Positions 47,321 through 56,300 of a DNA stretch of 64,000 bases are shown here, piece after piece (within the stretch, counting starts at the first letter, position 1; each line of letters starts with the position of its first letter). Source of the DNA: Actinacidiphila paucisporea (GTDB lineage Bacteria; Actinomycetota; Actinomycetes; Streptomycetales; Streptomycetaceae); assembly GCF_900142575.1 (NCBI RefSeq), contig NZ_FRBI01000019.1, positions 1 to 64,000 on the forward strand, written 5' to 3'. Under the pieces are notes generated by a model. That model was given only the letters and a program-made list of their open reading frames with translations, did no database searches and was not told the origin of the DNA. The position numbers and the translations under genes are program-made.

Positions 47321-47527
47321 TCAGGGCCGTGTGAGCCGGGCGTAGAGGGCGTTCCAGGCGGTGTCCTGGGCGGTGGGCGGCTTGTGGTCGCAGAAGGGCA
47401 GTGCGCGCTGGGAGGTGCAGTAGCGGAGCATGTCGAGCACGGCCAGAGGGGCGGGACGGCGTTGGCATGGTTGCCCTCCTCGGGGCTGGTCGGGTGCGGG
47501 GGAGCGCTGGGAGATGGTCGATGTCAC
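47321..47527 (-). CDS. Small ORF coupled to the metal-transporter gene, function unknown
   Basis: GTG 47527 overlaps the stop of the upstream NicO-type gene by 4 bp (GTGA), and the frame gives 68 residues ending RALPFCDHKPPTAQDTAWNALYARLTRP, with three Cys and no membrane segment. I do not recognise it. The overlap suggests real coupling, but the transporter gene itself is damaged, so this could also be a remnant of a longer gene. Confidence 0.4.
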   Translation of the reverse strand: MTSTISQRSPAPDQPRGGQPCQRRPAPLAVLDMLRYCTSQRALPFCDHKPPTAQDTAWNALYARLTRP

Positions 47528-49265
47528 ACGGGTACGGCTCGCAGGGCGGTCCCGATTCCGACGGCCAGAATGAGGGTGGCCGTGCCCAGCGGGATGAGGC
47601 GTGTGCCCCAGCCGGCCAGTGCGTGCCAGCGGCTTCCTTCGAATGTGGGGACCTTGTCGCGGAGTCTGAGCAGGAGGAGCCCGGCGGCGGCGAGTGTGGC
47701 GGCCATGCCGAGGCCGTAGCAGATGACGAGCAGGACGCCGAAAGCGGTGCGTCCCAGTGCGATGGACCCGAGCAGCACCACGAGGGCGGAGGGGCTGGGG
47801 ACCAGGCCGCCGGCGATGCCGATGCCGACCAGGCCGCCTCCGCCGCGATGTGGGCGGGGGGCGTGACCGTTACGATGCCGGCCGAGCCAGTCGTGGGTAT
47901 GGGGGCGGTTCCCGTGCTCGTGCCCATGGTGGTGGTCGTCGTGGCCGCCGTGAGTGTGGCCGTGGTCGTGCTCCAGATCGGGGTCGGGGTCGTGGTCCGC
48001 GGTCGGTGGGTGGTCGAGGACTGCGGTCGCTGAGCTCTGCGCCGCGGCGTCCGGCCCTGCAGAGGCCGTAGCCGCACCCTTGTCCATCTGCGCGTGGTCG
48101 TGGGTGTGCGGTGCCGGGCTGTGGTGGTGGTCGTGACCGCGGTGCCGCGGCGTCGCTGGTTTCGGGTCCCGCAGGGTGGTCAGCGCCGCGGGCAGCAGCC
48201 ACAACCCTGCAGCGGTGATGACCAGTCCGCTCGCCGTGCCCAGCCAGGCAAGGACGTCCTCGCCGACCAGCGCGGAGGAGACGCTCAGAGCCACCCCGAG
48301 GGCGAGTACCGAGGCGGTGTGGGTGAGCGTGACCGTTCCGGCGACGGTGACTGCGTCGCGCGGGCGGCCCTGACGGCCGGCCAGATAGGCGGCCATGATG
48401 GTCTTTCCGTGCCCGGGAAGCGCGGCGTGACCGGCTCCCAGGACCAGGGACATGAGGATCGCGAGCATGCCGACGGGCAGGGTGAGCGTGCCCCGGTCGG
48501 TCAGCGCGCCGAGGTGACGGTCGAGCTCGGTGTACCAGTCCGCCGCCCAGCCGGCTCCCGGCGTGCTCGCGGCGGCGGCGGCTCCGGAGCCGGCACCGAG
48601 CACCACTGCCGCGTGGCGCGTGTCGAGTGGGCTGGTCAACAGGTCCGCGGGATATGCGTGCAGTTCCCGCGAGACCGATCGTGTGGGAACGTCCGAAGTG
48701 CCGATGGGGATGCCATCACCCCGTGCGGTGATCTCGTGCCAGCCGATACGGGAGTCGTCGACGCCGGAGGCGAACTGCACCCGGGTGCCGCGCCCCAGGG
48801 CGGCTTCGGCTGTCAGCCGGCACTCCAGGCGTCCGGTGTCCAGGCCGGCCTGGCCGTGCACGAGGTGGTAGCTGCTGGTCTGCAGACGGAAGGTGAGCAC
48901 TTCCGGCCTTGCGGAGTCCGCTGGCGCCGGCGATGTGGCGGCATGGATGCCGGCGGTCAGGGCTGAGCACGCCTTTCGGGCCTCGCCGGCTGCTTCGGCA
49001 GTGCTGAGAACACCGTCGTGGTCGGTGTCCATCGCCGGCTTGGCCTGGAGGGTGGGGATCTCCGCGGTGTCCACCACCGCGAGGTCCTCGACACGGTCGG
49101 GGCGCAGCGTGAGGCCGTCGTAGCGGTTGACGGTGAAGTTGCCGAGGGGGTGGGCGGCGGCGGGGCCGGCTGCCGCCCACATCAGGGCGGGGACGGGGGG
49201 ACGGCGGCCAGCAGCAGGGCTGCGCGGCGGATGCGGCGGGTGCGGGCGCACGCGGGGAGACTCAT
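47524..49265 (-). pseudogene. NicO/RcnA-like nickel-cobalt transporter gene with N-terminal frameshift
   Basis: The body is a membrane protein with an exported N-terminal domain (AHPLGNFTVNRYDGL, then DTDHDGVLSTAEAAGEA, EF-hand-like), NicO helices (GAGHAALPGHGKTIMAAYLAG, LTHTASVLALGVAL) and a long His-rich loop (many HDH/HGH units near residue 430) before the last helices (GIGIAGGLVPSPSALVVLLGSIALG). The natural start, ATG 49265, overlaps the TPR gene stop and begins a signal peptide (MSLPACARTRRIRRAALLLAAV) in a different frame, which stops at 49182. The break lies near 49189-49206, within C/G runs. It may be a true mutation or a sequencing error; ATG 49182 could rescue a version lacking most of the signal. 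Confidence 0.7.
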
Positions 49266-50582
49266 CGCTGTCCTTGGAGACGGGCCAGACGCGTCCGCGC
49301 GTCGGGCGCGAGAAGCGGGGAGAAGCGGGGGTTGTCGGTGAGCGCTCGGGTGAGGTCGGCAAGCGCCGAGCGGTCGTCGCCGAGGGACTGTTCGATGACG
49401 GCGCGGTGGTAATGCTGCAGGGCGTCGCGCCAGCCGAGCCGGTCGGCCTGCCGGGCCATCGGCAGTGCCTCGGGGTCGCGCCCGGCGCGGTGCAGTGCCC
49501 AGCCGAGTGCGTCGGCGACCAGGATGCTGTGCCGCCGCGTCCATTCGGCGGTCAGCACAGTGACGGCGCGGTTCGGGTCGCCGTGGTCGGCCTGGTACTG
49601 GCCGAGGTTGAGGTCGTCCACCACGCCGTTGGCGGCGAAGAGCCTCTGCTCGGCTTGGAGGACGCCGTACTCGGTTCGGGCCTCGCCGTCCCGGCCGAGG
49701 GTCTGCAGCAGTTCCCCGAATTCCAGGACGTACTGGGGCCGGGGAACGCGTGCGACGGCGGTTCGGTAGTCGGTGACGGCACGGTCGGTCTGCCCGAGGG
49801 CCGCCTCCGCGCGCGGAACCGGCCAGCGCGGCAGTGTACGTGGGGTCGGCCGTCAGGGCCTGCCGGTAGTGGCTCAGAGCATCCTGCGCGTGGCCGGTGT
49901 TGAAGGCGAGTTCGCCCAGGTAGTGCTGGCAGAAGGCCACGTCGGCCGGCGACGAGGCGTCCTGGAGGGCGCGTTGCAGGGCTTGGCCGGCCTCGCGGGT
50001 GCGGCCGTGCAGCTCAAGGGTGTAGGAGGCGCGGGTGAAGGAATCGGTGGAGGGGTGCAGGTCCAGCATGTGCTGGATGGCGTCCTGCGCTGCCTGGTCG
50101 TCGCCGAGCTGGGTCAGCGCGTCGTTGAGGGCGCCGTAGGGCGCCCAGGCGTACGGGTCGTCGGTGATGGCCCGGTCCGCCCAGGTGCGGGCCTGGGCGA
50201 ACTGGTGCCGGGCGTTGGCAAGTCCGGCCATGCCGGTGAGGGCCGCGGTGTTGTGCTGCGGCTGGAGGGTGAGCGAGCGTCGCAGCGCGGACTCGGGCTT
50301 GGGGTACAGCGTGGGATCGCCCGTCAGCCGGGCCTGCTCGACGTAGGCGGAGCCGAGTTGGGCCCAGCCCGAGGCGTCGGTGGGCTGATGCCGCAGCCGT
50401 GCCTGGAGCGTGGTGATGGCGGCGCTGATGGTCCGCGGTCCGCCTCGGCCGATGTCGCCGCTCCCGGGGGCGGACAGGGGAGCCGGCGGGCCGGACGGGC
50501 CGGCGGAGTCCTCCAGGGCCGCGAAGCCTGCGAGGCCGGCACACAGTGCGGCGGCGGTGGCGATCAGTGCAAGGCGGCGCAT
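49262..50582 (-). pseudogene. Tetratricopeptide-repeat protein gene with frameshift
   Basis: From ATG 50582 the frame gives a signal peptide (LALIATAAALCAGLAGFAAL) and TPR repeats (WAQLGSAYVEQARL, LQPQHNTAALTGMAGL, AFCQHYLGELAFNTGHAQDALSHYRQALTADP) up to about 49820. The remaining repeats (ALGQTDRAVTDYRTAVARVPRPQYVLEFGELLQTLG, DALGWALHRAGRDPEALPMA, HYHRAVIEQSLGDDRSALADLTRAL) are in another frame, ending at 49262. The switch is at a CG dinucleotide tract, 49808-49815, which suggests slippage. The span of 1321 nt is not a multiple of three. A related fragment lies at 53089. Confidence 0.8.
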
Positions 50583-50690
50583 GGGGTCGTGTCCTCGGCT
50601 TCGGCGGCGGTTCGGCGGCGGCTGGTGCAGGTCGGGTGAGCCGGTACCCGGTGCGGGCCGGTGGGGCCGTGTCCGCACCGGGACCCTGGG

Positions 50691-50984
50691 TCATCCGGCC
50701 TGGTTCACCGCGTTGGTGAAGGGCAGGGCGATGTAGGGGAAGCTGCCCGTGTACAGGCGCCCGGGTCCGTTGACGCGGTCACCGGCGGCCAGGGCCTGGA
50801 CGAGGTGGCCGGGAGTGGCGCCTTCGAGCGAGGCGGTCAGCGGCGCCTCCCGGTGGCTGGACGCCTGGCCGACGCCGGCGCCCGGACCGGCGAGTGCCGC
50901 ACCCGCAACGGCGGTGCCCAGTGCGAGCAGCAGGGCGGCCGACTTCCGCCGGCCGACGTCGGGCGGTTTTCTGCGAAAGGTCAT
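50691..50984 (-). pseudogene. DUF4331-family gene with internal deletion
   Basis: The frame encodes only 97 residues. It has a signal peptide, the typical mature start ASSHREAPL (residues 42-50) and the typical C-terminus GSFPYIALPFTNAVN, but the several hundred residues normally between them are absent. The join falls near residues 52-75 (about 50760-50830). The frame is still open, so a short secreted product may be made. DUF4331, TPR and NicO genes commonly occur together in Streptomyces, so this is the damaged head of the same cluster. Confidence 0.7.
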
Positions 50985-51254
50985 GAAGCGGCTTTCTCTG
51001 GGGCGGAGGACGCGGCCCAGTGGGCCACGTCACACGCTCCTGCCCTGTTCGTCCCCGAGACGCCGCCGGGTGGGCCGGGGCGGCCGACTCCACCCGGGTG
51101 GCCGATAAAGCTTTCGCCCAGTGGTGGAAGCGGGGGCGCGGGCAAGGCCGGCCGTCCTGCGAGGGCTTCCGCACGCCCCGCCGTACGCCCCGGGCATTCC
51201 TGCGGTTTCCGACGTGCGGCGGCTGTGGAGGGTACGGAGAGAAGACGAGGGCGT
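50985..51254. other. Gap upstream of the DUF4331 remnant
   Basis: No gene recognised. It probably held the promoter of the leftward DUF4331-TPR-NicO cluster. Confidence 0.4.
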
Positions 51255-51389
51255 ATGACCACGACCGGACCCTCTGCCGCTGAGTCCATCCACGCCCGAG
51301 GGGTGTGGAAGTTCGGCCGCATCGAGGAGCGCTGGACCCCGCCCCAGGTCCCGCGGCCGGAAGTGCGTACCGCCGAGGAGCGAGCCTGA
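51255..51389 (+). CDS. Possible small ORF, 44 residues
   Basis: ATG 51255 has GAGGG 4 nt upstream and the frame shows strong G/C bias at third positions. The product (containing GVWKFGRIEERWTPPQVPRPEV) is basic with two Trp and has no membrane segment. I do not recognise a family. Confidence 0.35.
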   Translation: MTTTGPSAAESIHARGVWKFGRIEERWTPPQVPRPEVRTAEERA

Positions 51390-51504
51390 GGGATCCTTCG
51401 GCTCTCGGAGAGGCACGGATCTTGCGTCGTTCCTTCTGCATGCCGCGCCGAAAGGCCCCGCTCCGCTGCGCCGGCGGGCGCCACGGTCGGAGCCCCTCGG
51501 ACGG

Positions 51505-52671
51505 TCATGTGGTGACGCGGTAACGGCCGACCATGCCGCCCATCATGTGGTCGGTGACATGGCAGTGGTAGATCCAGTCGCCCGGGTTGTCCTCGGTGTA
51601 CTCCACGGTCAGTGTGGTGGACGGGCCGAGGATCTGGGAGTCGACCCATCCTTGGTAGCCCTGGGCGCTTTCCCAGCGGTGGCCGTGGATGTGGAAGACG
51701 TGGAATTCCTTGCCCAGCGCGGCGATACGCCAGCGAACACGTTCGCCGACCTTCGCGGTGAAGGTCGGTGTGTTGTCGACGAACGCGCCGCCGTTGAACA
51801 TGTCGAGGTCCTGTGCCAGGGACGGGACGTCATCGGTGTAGGCGTCGTGCAGGACGAGGGTGAATTCGCGGTCCACCGCGGGGGTGTTCGCGTCGGTGAC
51901 CACGAGCATGCCGAGCAGGCCGAGTTCGGCACCGATCTCCATCGTCGCACCGCTGCCCATGTCCTCGGCAGGGCTGGGCTGGGCCGGGGCGCCGGCAGGT
52001 GCGGGGATGGACTGCGGAACGGAGTGGTCGTGATAGAACCACGTGCCGACCGAACTGGGCTTGCAGTGCCACGAGTACGTGTGGGTTCCCCCATAGGGGA
52101 TCGCGGTGCCCGGGATGTCCGGCTCGCCGGCGAGCCATCCGCCGTCGTTGTCCCGGTCGTACTGGACGCCGTGCGGGTGGATGCTGTGCGGCCACTTGTA
52201 GTGCACGTCGTTGTTACGGAAGTGCACCTTGACGGCATCCCCGACCTCGGCGCGCAAGACCGGGCCGGGAATACCGGTGTTCGCGCCGATGCCATCGGCG
52301 CCCTGATCGGCGGCCAGCGGGCGACCCCAGCCCGGAGTGTAGGCGCGGAAGCCGATCGCCTGGAACGTGGTCTCGCCCGGGGTGAACTTCCGGCCCATCA
52401 TGCCGTCGTACCCGTTGGGCACCGGATTGTGCTCGAAGGAGTCAGCCTGGAGCCAGTACTCCCGCACGCGGCCAGTGGCCCCTGCCACCGCGGCGGCTTC
52501 CGAATCCGGGTCCGCGGCCGTGCCCGGTCCGCCGGCCCAGGCGGGCTGCGCGCGGCCGGCCAGTGCCGCGGCGGCGCTGCCCCCGAGCAGCGCCCGCAGC
52601 GCCGACCTGCGCCCGGTGCCCCGCCGTCGGCTGGTGACCTCGTCGGATTCTCGTTCCCCGTCACCGGGCAT
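51505..52671 (-). CDS. Tat-exported multicopper oxidase
   Basis: A 388-residue two-cupredoxin-domain oxidase. The N-terminal RRR...RRSALRALLGGSAAAALAG looks like a Tat signal. Copper ligands are all visible: HPHG (165-168), HDH (214-216), HVFHIHGH (324-331), HCH (369-371), H375 and the axial M380 in HMMGGM. It should oxidise phenols, Cu(I) or similar donors outside the cell with O2. GAGGG lies 5 nt before the ATG. It stands intact inside a region of damaged genes. Confidence 0.9.
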   Translation of the reverse strand: MPGDGERESDEVTSRRRGTGRRSALRALLGGSAAAALAGRAQPAWAGGPGTAADPDSEAAAVAGATGRVREYWLQADSFEHNPVPNGYDGMMGRKFTPGETTFQAIGFRAYTPGWGRPLAADQGADGIGANTGIPGPVLRAEVGDAVKVHFRNNDVHYKWPHSIHPHGVQYDRDNDGGWLAGEPDIPGTAIPYGGTHTYSWHCKPSSVGTWFYHDHSVPQSIPAPAGAPAQPSPAEDMGSGATMEIGAELGLLGMLVVTDANTPAVDREFTLVLHDAYTDDVPSLAQDLDMFNGGAFVDNTPTFTAKVGERVRWRIAALGKEFHVFHIHGHRWESAQGYQGWVDSQILGPSTTLTVEYTEDNPGDWIYHCHVTDHMMGGMVGRYRVTT

Positions 52672-53088
52672 GGCGGCCCTCTTCGGTGCACGTGGAGGGC
52701 GGTGCCGCAGTGGGCATCAGCGGGCGGGATATCAAGGCATTCCTCCGGGAGTGACGTGGGCGGTGGAGCCTGCGGTGGGCAATTCCGAGTGGACGCCCCA
52801 GCGTCGGCGAAGCGTCCTTCAACAGGCGGTCGGCGCCGGTGCAGGTCAGGACCGCCCCGAGGTGGGGCAATCCACATCCCTACCCGGCCGCCCCGCGGGT
52901 CGCCGCCCGTCACCGGGCCTGTCACCCGCCCGGGCTACCGTGACCACCGGAGCGACGTACAGGTCTCGCCGATCGCTCCTGGCGGTGATAAGCCGGTCGT
53001 TTCGTTCATCCGGAGGCTTCCAGAAGGGTGACAGGGCGGCCCCCTTCGGCTCTGCGGCGTTGCGGCCCTCCGCCCCAGGTGATCACTT
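52672..53088. other. 417-bp stretch without a recognised gene
   Basis: It separates the oxidase start from the TPR fragment. No frame resembles a known protein. The 5' part of the truncated TPR gene would be expected on its right side but is not detectable. Confidence 0.5.
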
Positions 53089-53841
53089 GTGTACAGCTTG
53101 AGCCGCATAACGGGCAGCTTGATGAACAGTCGCCGCCTTCGACTGGCACGCGCCGGCCAGCGCGTCGCCCCGACCTGTACCGCCCTGCTGCAGGCCAAAG
53201 CCCACGCAGAAGCAGCACTCGGGGAGACCGGCACCGCGATCACGGACCTCACTCGAGCCGTGCAGCGCGTCCCCCAACCCGAATACGTCCTGCAGCTCGG
53301 TGAGCTCTACCAGTCGCTGGGACGCACGAAGGAAGCCGACCAGCAATATCAGGTCTTCCGTGCCGAACAGCAGCTCTTCACCGCCAACGGCGTCGCCCTG
53401 GACTCGGATGCCGCCCTCTTCGAGGTCGACCACGGCGACCCGGTTCGCGCCCTGACCATCGCCCGGCAGGGCTTGAGGACCCGGCCCTTCATGGACACCC
53501 ACGACGCCCTGGCCTGGGCGCTGCACGCAAATGGCCAGGACCGGCAGGCCCTGGCCGAATCGGACCTGGCTCTCGCCCAGGGCACCCGCAGCGCCCTGTT
53601 CCACTACCACCGGGCGTTGATCGAACGAGCCCTCGGCGAGACCGCCGCAGCCCGCACGGACCTGAGCCAGGCCCTCGCGATCAACCCCCACTTCAATCCG
53701 CTGCAGTCCCGGCGGCTCGCGCCGCGCTGGCAGCCATGCAATAAGCGCCCAGCGGAAGGGGCAGGCAGTGGAAGCCGCCTCGGCCGGGCTTGCTCCGGTC
53801 CCGCCAGCCGCCCCGGCACTGAACGCGAGACGGCAAGGTGA
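53089..53841 (+). pseudogene. 5'-truncated TPR gene, paralog of the one at 49262
   Basis: From about 53190 the frame reads AEAALGETGTAITDLTRAVQRVPQPEYVLQLGELYQSLGRTKEADQQY, VDHGDPVRALTIARQGLR, ALAWALHANGQDRQALAESDLAL and FHYHRALIERALGETAAARTDLSQALAINPHFNPL. These match the C-terminal half of the damaged TPR protein at 49262-50582 block for block. The signal peptide and N-terminal repeats are absent, and the last 50 residues are unrelated. It is on the opposite strand to its paralog. Confidence 0.75.
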
Positions 53842-54012
53842 TCAAAGCCGGAGACCGATCAACGGGTCGCGGACCCGGGCGGTGGCCGAGGCCCTGATGG
53901 CGCGCGGTACGCCGGTGCCCCCCTCCCCGCCCTCCCGGCGCTCGCGAGGTTCGCAGCGCGGCCGGTCCGAGTGGTTTCCGTGCCGACGGGCCGGCAAGGT
54001 CCCGGCGGCGGG

Positions 54013-54873
54013 TCACAGGGGGAGAAGAGCCAGGGGCGAGCCGGTCGGCGCCCGGGAGCCGCCGTGGGGCTCGGCGGTCACTCCGACCGCGTCGGCGCCG
54101 GTGGTGCTGCCCTCCAGCAGCAGCGAGCCGCCGGTGGGCCCGGAGGCGAGCAGGCCGGCGGATACCATGGTGCCGCCCCGGCTGAACCACAGTTGATAGA
54201 CGCGGTCGTTCGGCAGCCGCGGCAGGTCGTGGTAAAGGACGGCCGCCTTCCCCAGCTGGGCGGACGCCACCACGGTCGCGGTGCCGCCGCCGACCAGCGG
54301 GCGGGTGTGGAAAGTGGCGTCGGGCGCGGACGCGACGGCGGTGACTGCCGTCGCCTGCTGCTCGGCCCGCGCGGCGTGGTCGCGCGCCACGTCCGCCTGG
54401 TGCCGGGCGTCGACCGCGACGCCGGAGGCGACGGCCGCCGCGAGGCAGGCGGCAGCGACCAGGGCGGGCAGCTGGTACCGGCGGCGGGGGGCCACAAGTA
54501 CAGGGCGGGCGGGCGGAGGGCCGGCCCGGCCGGAGGGCCGGAAGGGGTCCGGGCCGCCCTGCGCCGGCCCGGGAGCGTCGAAGGGATCAGGGTACCCGTA
54601 ACACTGCGGATCCCCGGAAGTCAGGGGCGGCAACTGCCGCACCTCGGGCAGCGCCGCCATGACCCGTACCCGCATCCGCGCCGGCGGTGCCTCGGCCACG
54701 GCCAGCGCCAGCCGGGCTGCGGTCTCGCGCAGCTCCTGTACCTCCTGGGCGCAGGCCCGGCACCGCGCCATGTGCCGGGCGAACGCGCCGGACTCCGTGT
54801 CCGAGAGCGCGCCCAGAGCGTAGGCCCCGGTCAGCGTGTGCAGGTCGTCGGTGTGCAGGTCATCGGTGTTCAC
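54013..54873 (-). CDS. RskA-like anti-sigma factor
   Basis: A 286-residue protein. The N-terminal anti-sigma domain has LHTLTGAYALGALSDTESGAFARHMARCRACAQEVQEL, where HMARCRAC is the zinc-anti-sigma-like H-x3-C-x2-C pattern. A Pro-rich linker and one membrane helix follow (LPALVAAACLAAAVASGVAV, about residue 145). The outside domain contains NDRVYQLWFSRGGTMVSAGLL, typical of RskA. Its GTG overlaps the sigma gene stop by 4 bp. It should hold the SigK-like factor at the membrane until proteolysis. Confidence 0.9.
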   Translation of the reverse strand: MNTDDLHTDDLHTLTGAYALGALSDTESGAFARHMARCRACAQEVQELRETAARLALAVAEAPPARMRVRVMAALPEVRQLPPLTSGDPQCYGYPDPFDAPGPAQGGPDPFRPSGRAGPPPARPVLVAPRRRYQLPALVAAACLAAAVASGVAVDARHQADVARDHAARAEQQATAVTAVASAPDATFHTRPLVGGGTATVVASAQLGKAAVLYHDLPRLPNDRVYQLWFSRGGTMVSAGLLASGPTGGSLLLEGSTTGADAVGVTAEPHGGSRAPTGSPLALLPL

Positions 54874-55457
54874 GCGGTCACCCCCAGGCAGTCGCGGAGC
54901 CGGATCAGGCCGTCCCTCAGTCGGGTCTTGACGGTGCCCAGGGCCACGTCGAGCAGGTCGGCGGTCTCCCGGTAGGTGTAGCCCCGGTAGTAGGCCAGGG
55001 TCACCGACTCGTGCTGGAGTTCCGTGAGCTGCTGCAGGCAGCGCCGTACCTGTTCCCGTTCGAGCCGCCGCTCCACCTGCTCGGCGACCTCGTCGAACGG
55101 CGTGCCGTGGTCCCGCGATGCGGCTTTCTGGTCGCGGTTGGCGGACGCCTGCGCAGAGCGGACCCGGTCGACCGCACGGCGGTGGGCGAGCGTCATGATC
55201 CAGGCCATGGCGGTGCCCTGCCGCGGGTCGAAACGCGCGGAGCACCGCCAGACCTCGATGAGCACCTCCTGGGCGACCTCCTCGGACTGCGCCGGGTCGC
55301 GGACGACCCGGTGCACCAGTCCGAGGACGGCGCCGGCGACGGCGGTGTAGAGCGTTTCGAACGCCTGCTGGTCGCCACGGGAGACGCGGTCGAGCAGCGT
55401 CTCCAGGGCTCCGGAACGGGGCTCCGGGTCCTGGTCGTCGCGTGCCGCCACGCGCAT
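54870..55457 (-). CDS. ECF sigma factor, SigK-like
   Basis: A 195-residue ECF sigma factor. Region 2 is ETLYTAVAGAVLGLVHRVVRDPAQSEEVAQEVLIEVWRCSARFDPRQGTAMAWIMTLAHRRAVDRVR; region 4 is LQHESVTLAYYRGYTYRETADLLDVALGTVKTRLRDGLIRL. The RQGTAMAW segment is typical of SigK. ATG 55457 follows GGAGG by 5 nt. With the RskA-like gene it forms a classical sigma/anti-sigma pair. A fasciclin lipoprotein and a molybdoenzyme gene lie next to it, as expected for a SigK-type regulon. Confidence 0.92.
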   Translation of the reverse strand: MRVAARDDQDPEPRSGALETLLDRVSRGDQQAFETLYTAVAGAVLGLVHRVVRDPAQSEEVAQEVLIEVWRCSARFDPRQGTAMAWIMTLAHRRAVDRVRSAQASANRDQKAASRDHGTPFDEVAEQVERRLEREQVRRCLQQLTELQHESVTLAYYRGYTYRETADLLDVALGTVKTRLRDGLIRLRDCLGVTA

Positions 55458-55489
55458 AGGCACCTCCGTGGGTAGAACGGTCAGCAGGT

Positions 55490-55517
55490 ATTCGCAGCCG
55501 TCACCGGCCCGGATTGG
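55490..55517 (-). promoter_or_regulatory. Possible SigK-type promoter upstream of the sigma gene
   Basis: On the minus strand CCAATCC (55511-55517) is followed 16 nt later by CGAAT (55490-55494). This is close to the CCATCC/CCGAAT pattern recalled for mycobacterial SigK promoters, and it lies about 35-60 bp before the sigma start. Confidence 0.4.
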
Positions 55518-55559
55518 TCGCCTCGGCTCCTTTCTCCGCTCTTTCCTCGGCTCAGCTGC

Positions 55560-56225
55560 TCAGCTGCTCGGCGGCATCAGGACGGTGTCGATGATCTGGA
55601 CGGTCGCGTTCGCCGTCGTCACATTGCCGCACACCACGTTGGCGCTGCCGTTGACCTTGTACGACTCTCCGGAGCCCGACGTGGTCAGCGTGCCCTTCTC
55701 CAGGGTGGTGTACGTGCCGTGGGCCAGGCCCTCGGGTGCCTTCACCGGTTGGGCGACCACGTGGTACGTAAGGATCTTGGTCAGCATCGCCTTGTCGGCC
55801 AGGACCTTGTCCAGGGTGGCTTTCGGCAGCTTGGCGAAGGCGTCGTTGGTGGGCGCGAAGACGGTGATGTTCTGCGCGCTGTTCAGGGTGTCGACGAGGC
55901 CGGCTTTCTGCACCGCCGAGACCAGCGTGGACAGCGCCGGGTTGTTGGAGGCCGCGGTGGCCACCGGCGCGGTGGACATCCCGTCGAAGCTGCCGGCGCC
56001 GGACTTCGGTACGGCCGCACAACCGGGCCCGAAGGGCTGGTTCATTGCGGCGGCGGCTGAGGTGGCGGGCGAGGACGGCATCGACGTGGTGGCCGATGCG
56101 GAGGCGCCGCCGCCGGCGTTTGACGAGGAGTCCTTGTCGCTGCTCGAACAGGCGGTGACGGCGAGCGGCAGCACGGATGCCGCGGTCGCGGCGACGAGGA
56201 GACGGCGAGTGGAGAAAGCGCGCAT
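55560..56225 (-). CDS. Fasciclin-domain lipoprotein (MPT70/83-like)
   Basis: A 221-residue lipoprotein with lipobox VTAC (C26), a Ser/Ala-rich spacer, and a FAS1 domain from about residue 80: NPALSTLVSAVQKAGLVDTLNSAQNITVFAPTNDAFAKLP, LTKILTYHVVAQ and NVTTANATVQIIDTVLMPP. FAS1 proteins mediate surface adhesion or matrix contacts. In mycobacteria the related MPT83/MPT70 are SigK targets, and here too the gene is beside a SigK/RskA pair. Confidence 0.9.
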   Translation of the reverse strand: MRAFSTRRLLVAATAASVLPLAVTACSSSDKDSSSNAGGGASASATTSMPSSPATSAAAAMNQPFGPGCAAVPKSGAGSFDGMSTAPVATAASNNPALSTLVSAVQKAGLVDTLNSAQNITVFAPTNDAFAKLPKATLDKVLADKAMLTKILTYHVVAQPVKAPEGLAHGTYTTLEKGTLTTSGSGESYKVNGSANVVCGNVTTANATVQIIDTVLMPPSS

Positions 56226-56300
56226 GGTGCACTCCGTAAGGGGGTGAAGGGGTGAGAGGTGGAAGAGGCGATGGGCCGGGTCAGGTCAGGCGGGGTGAGG

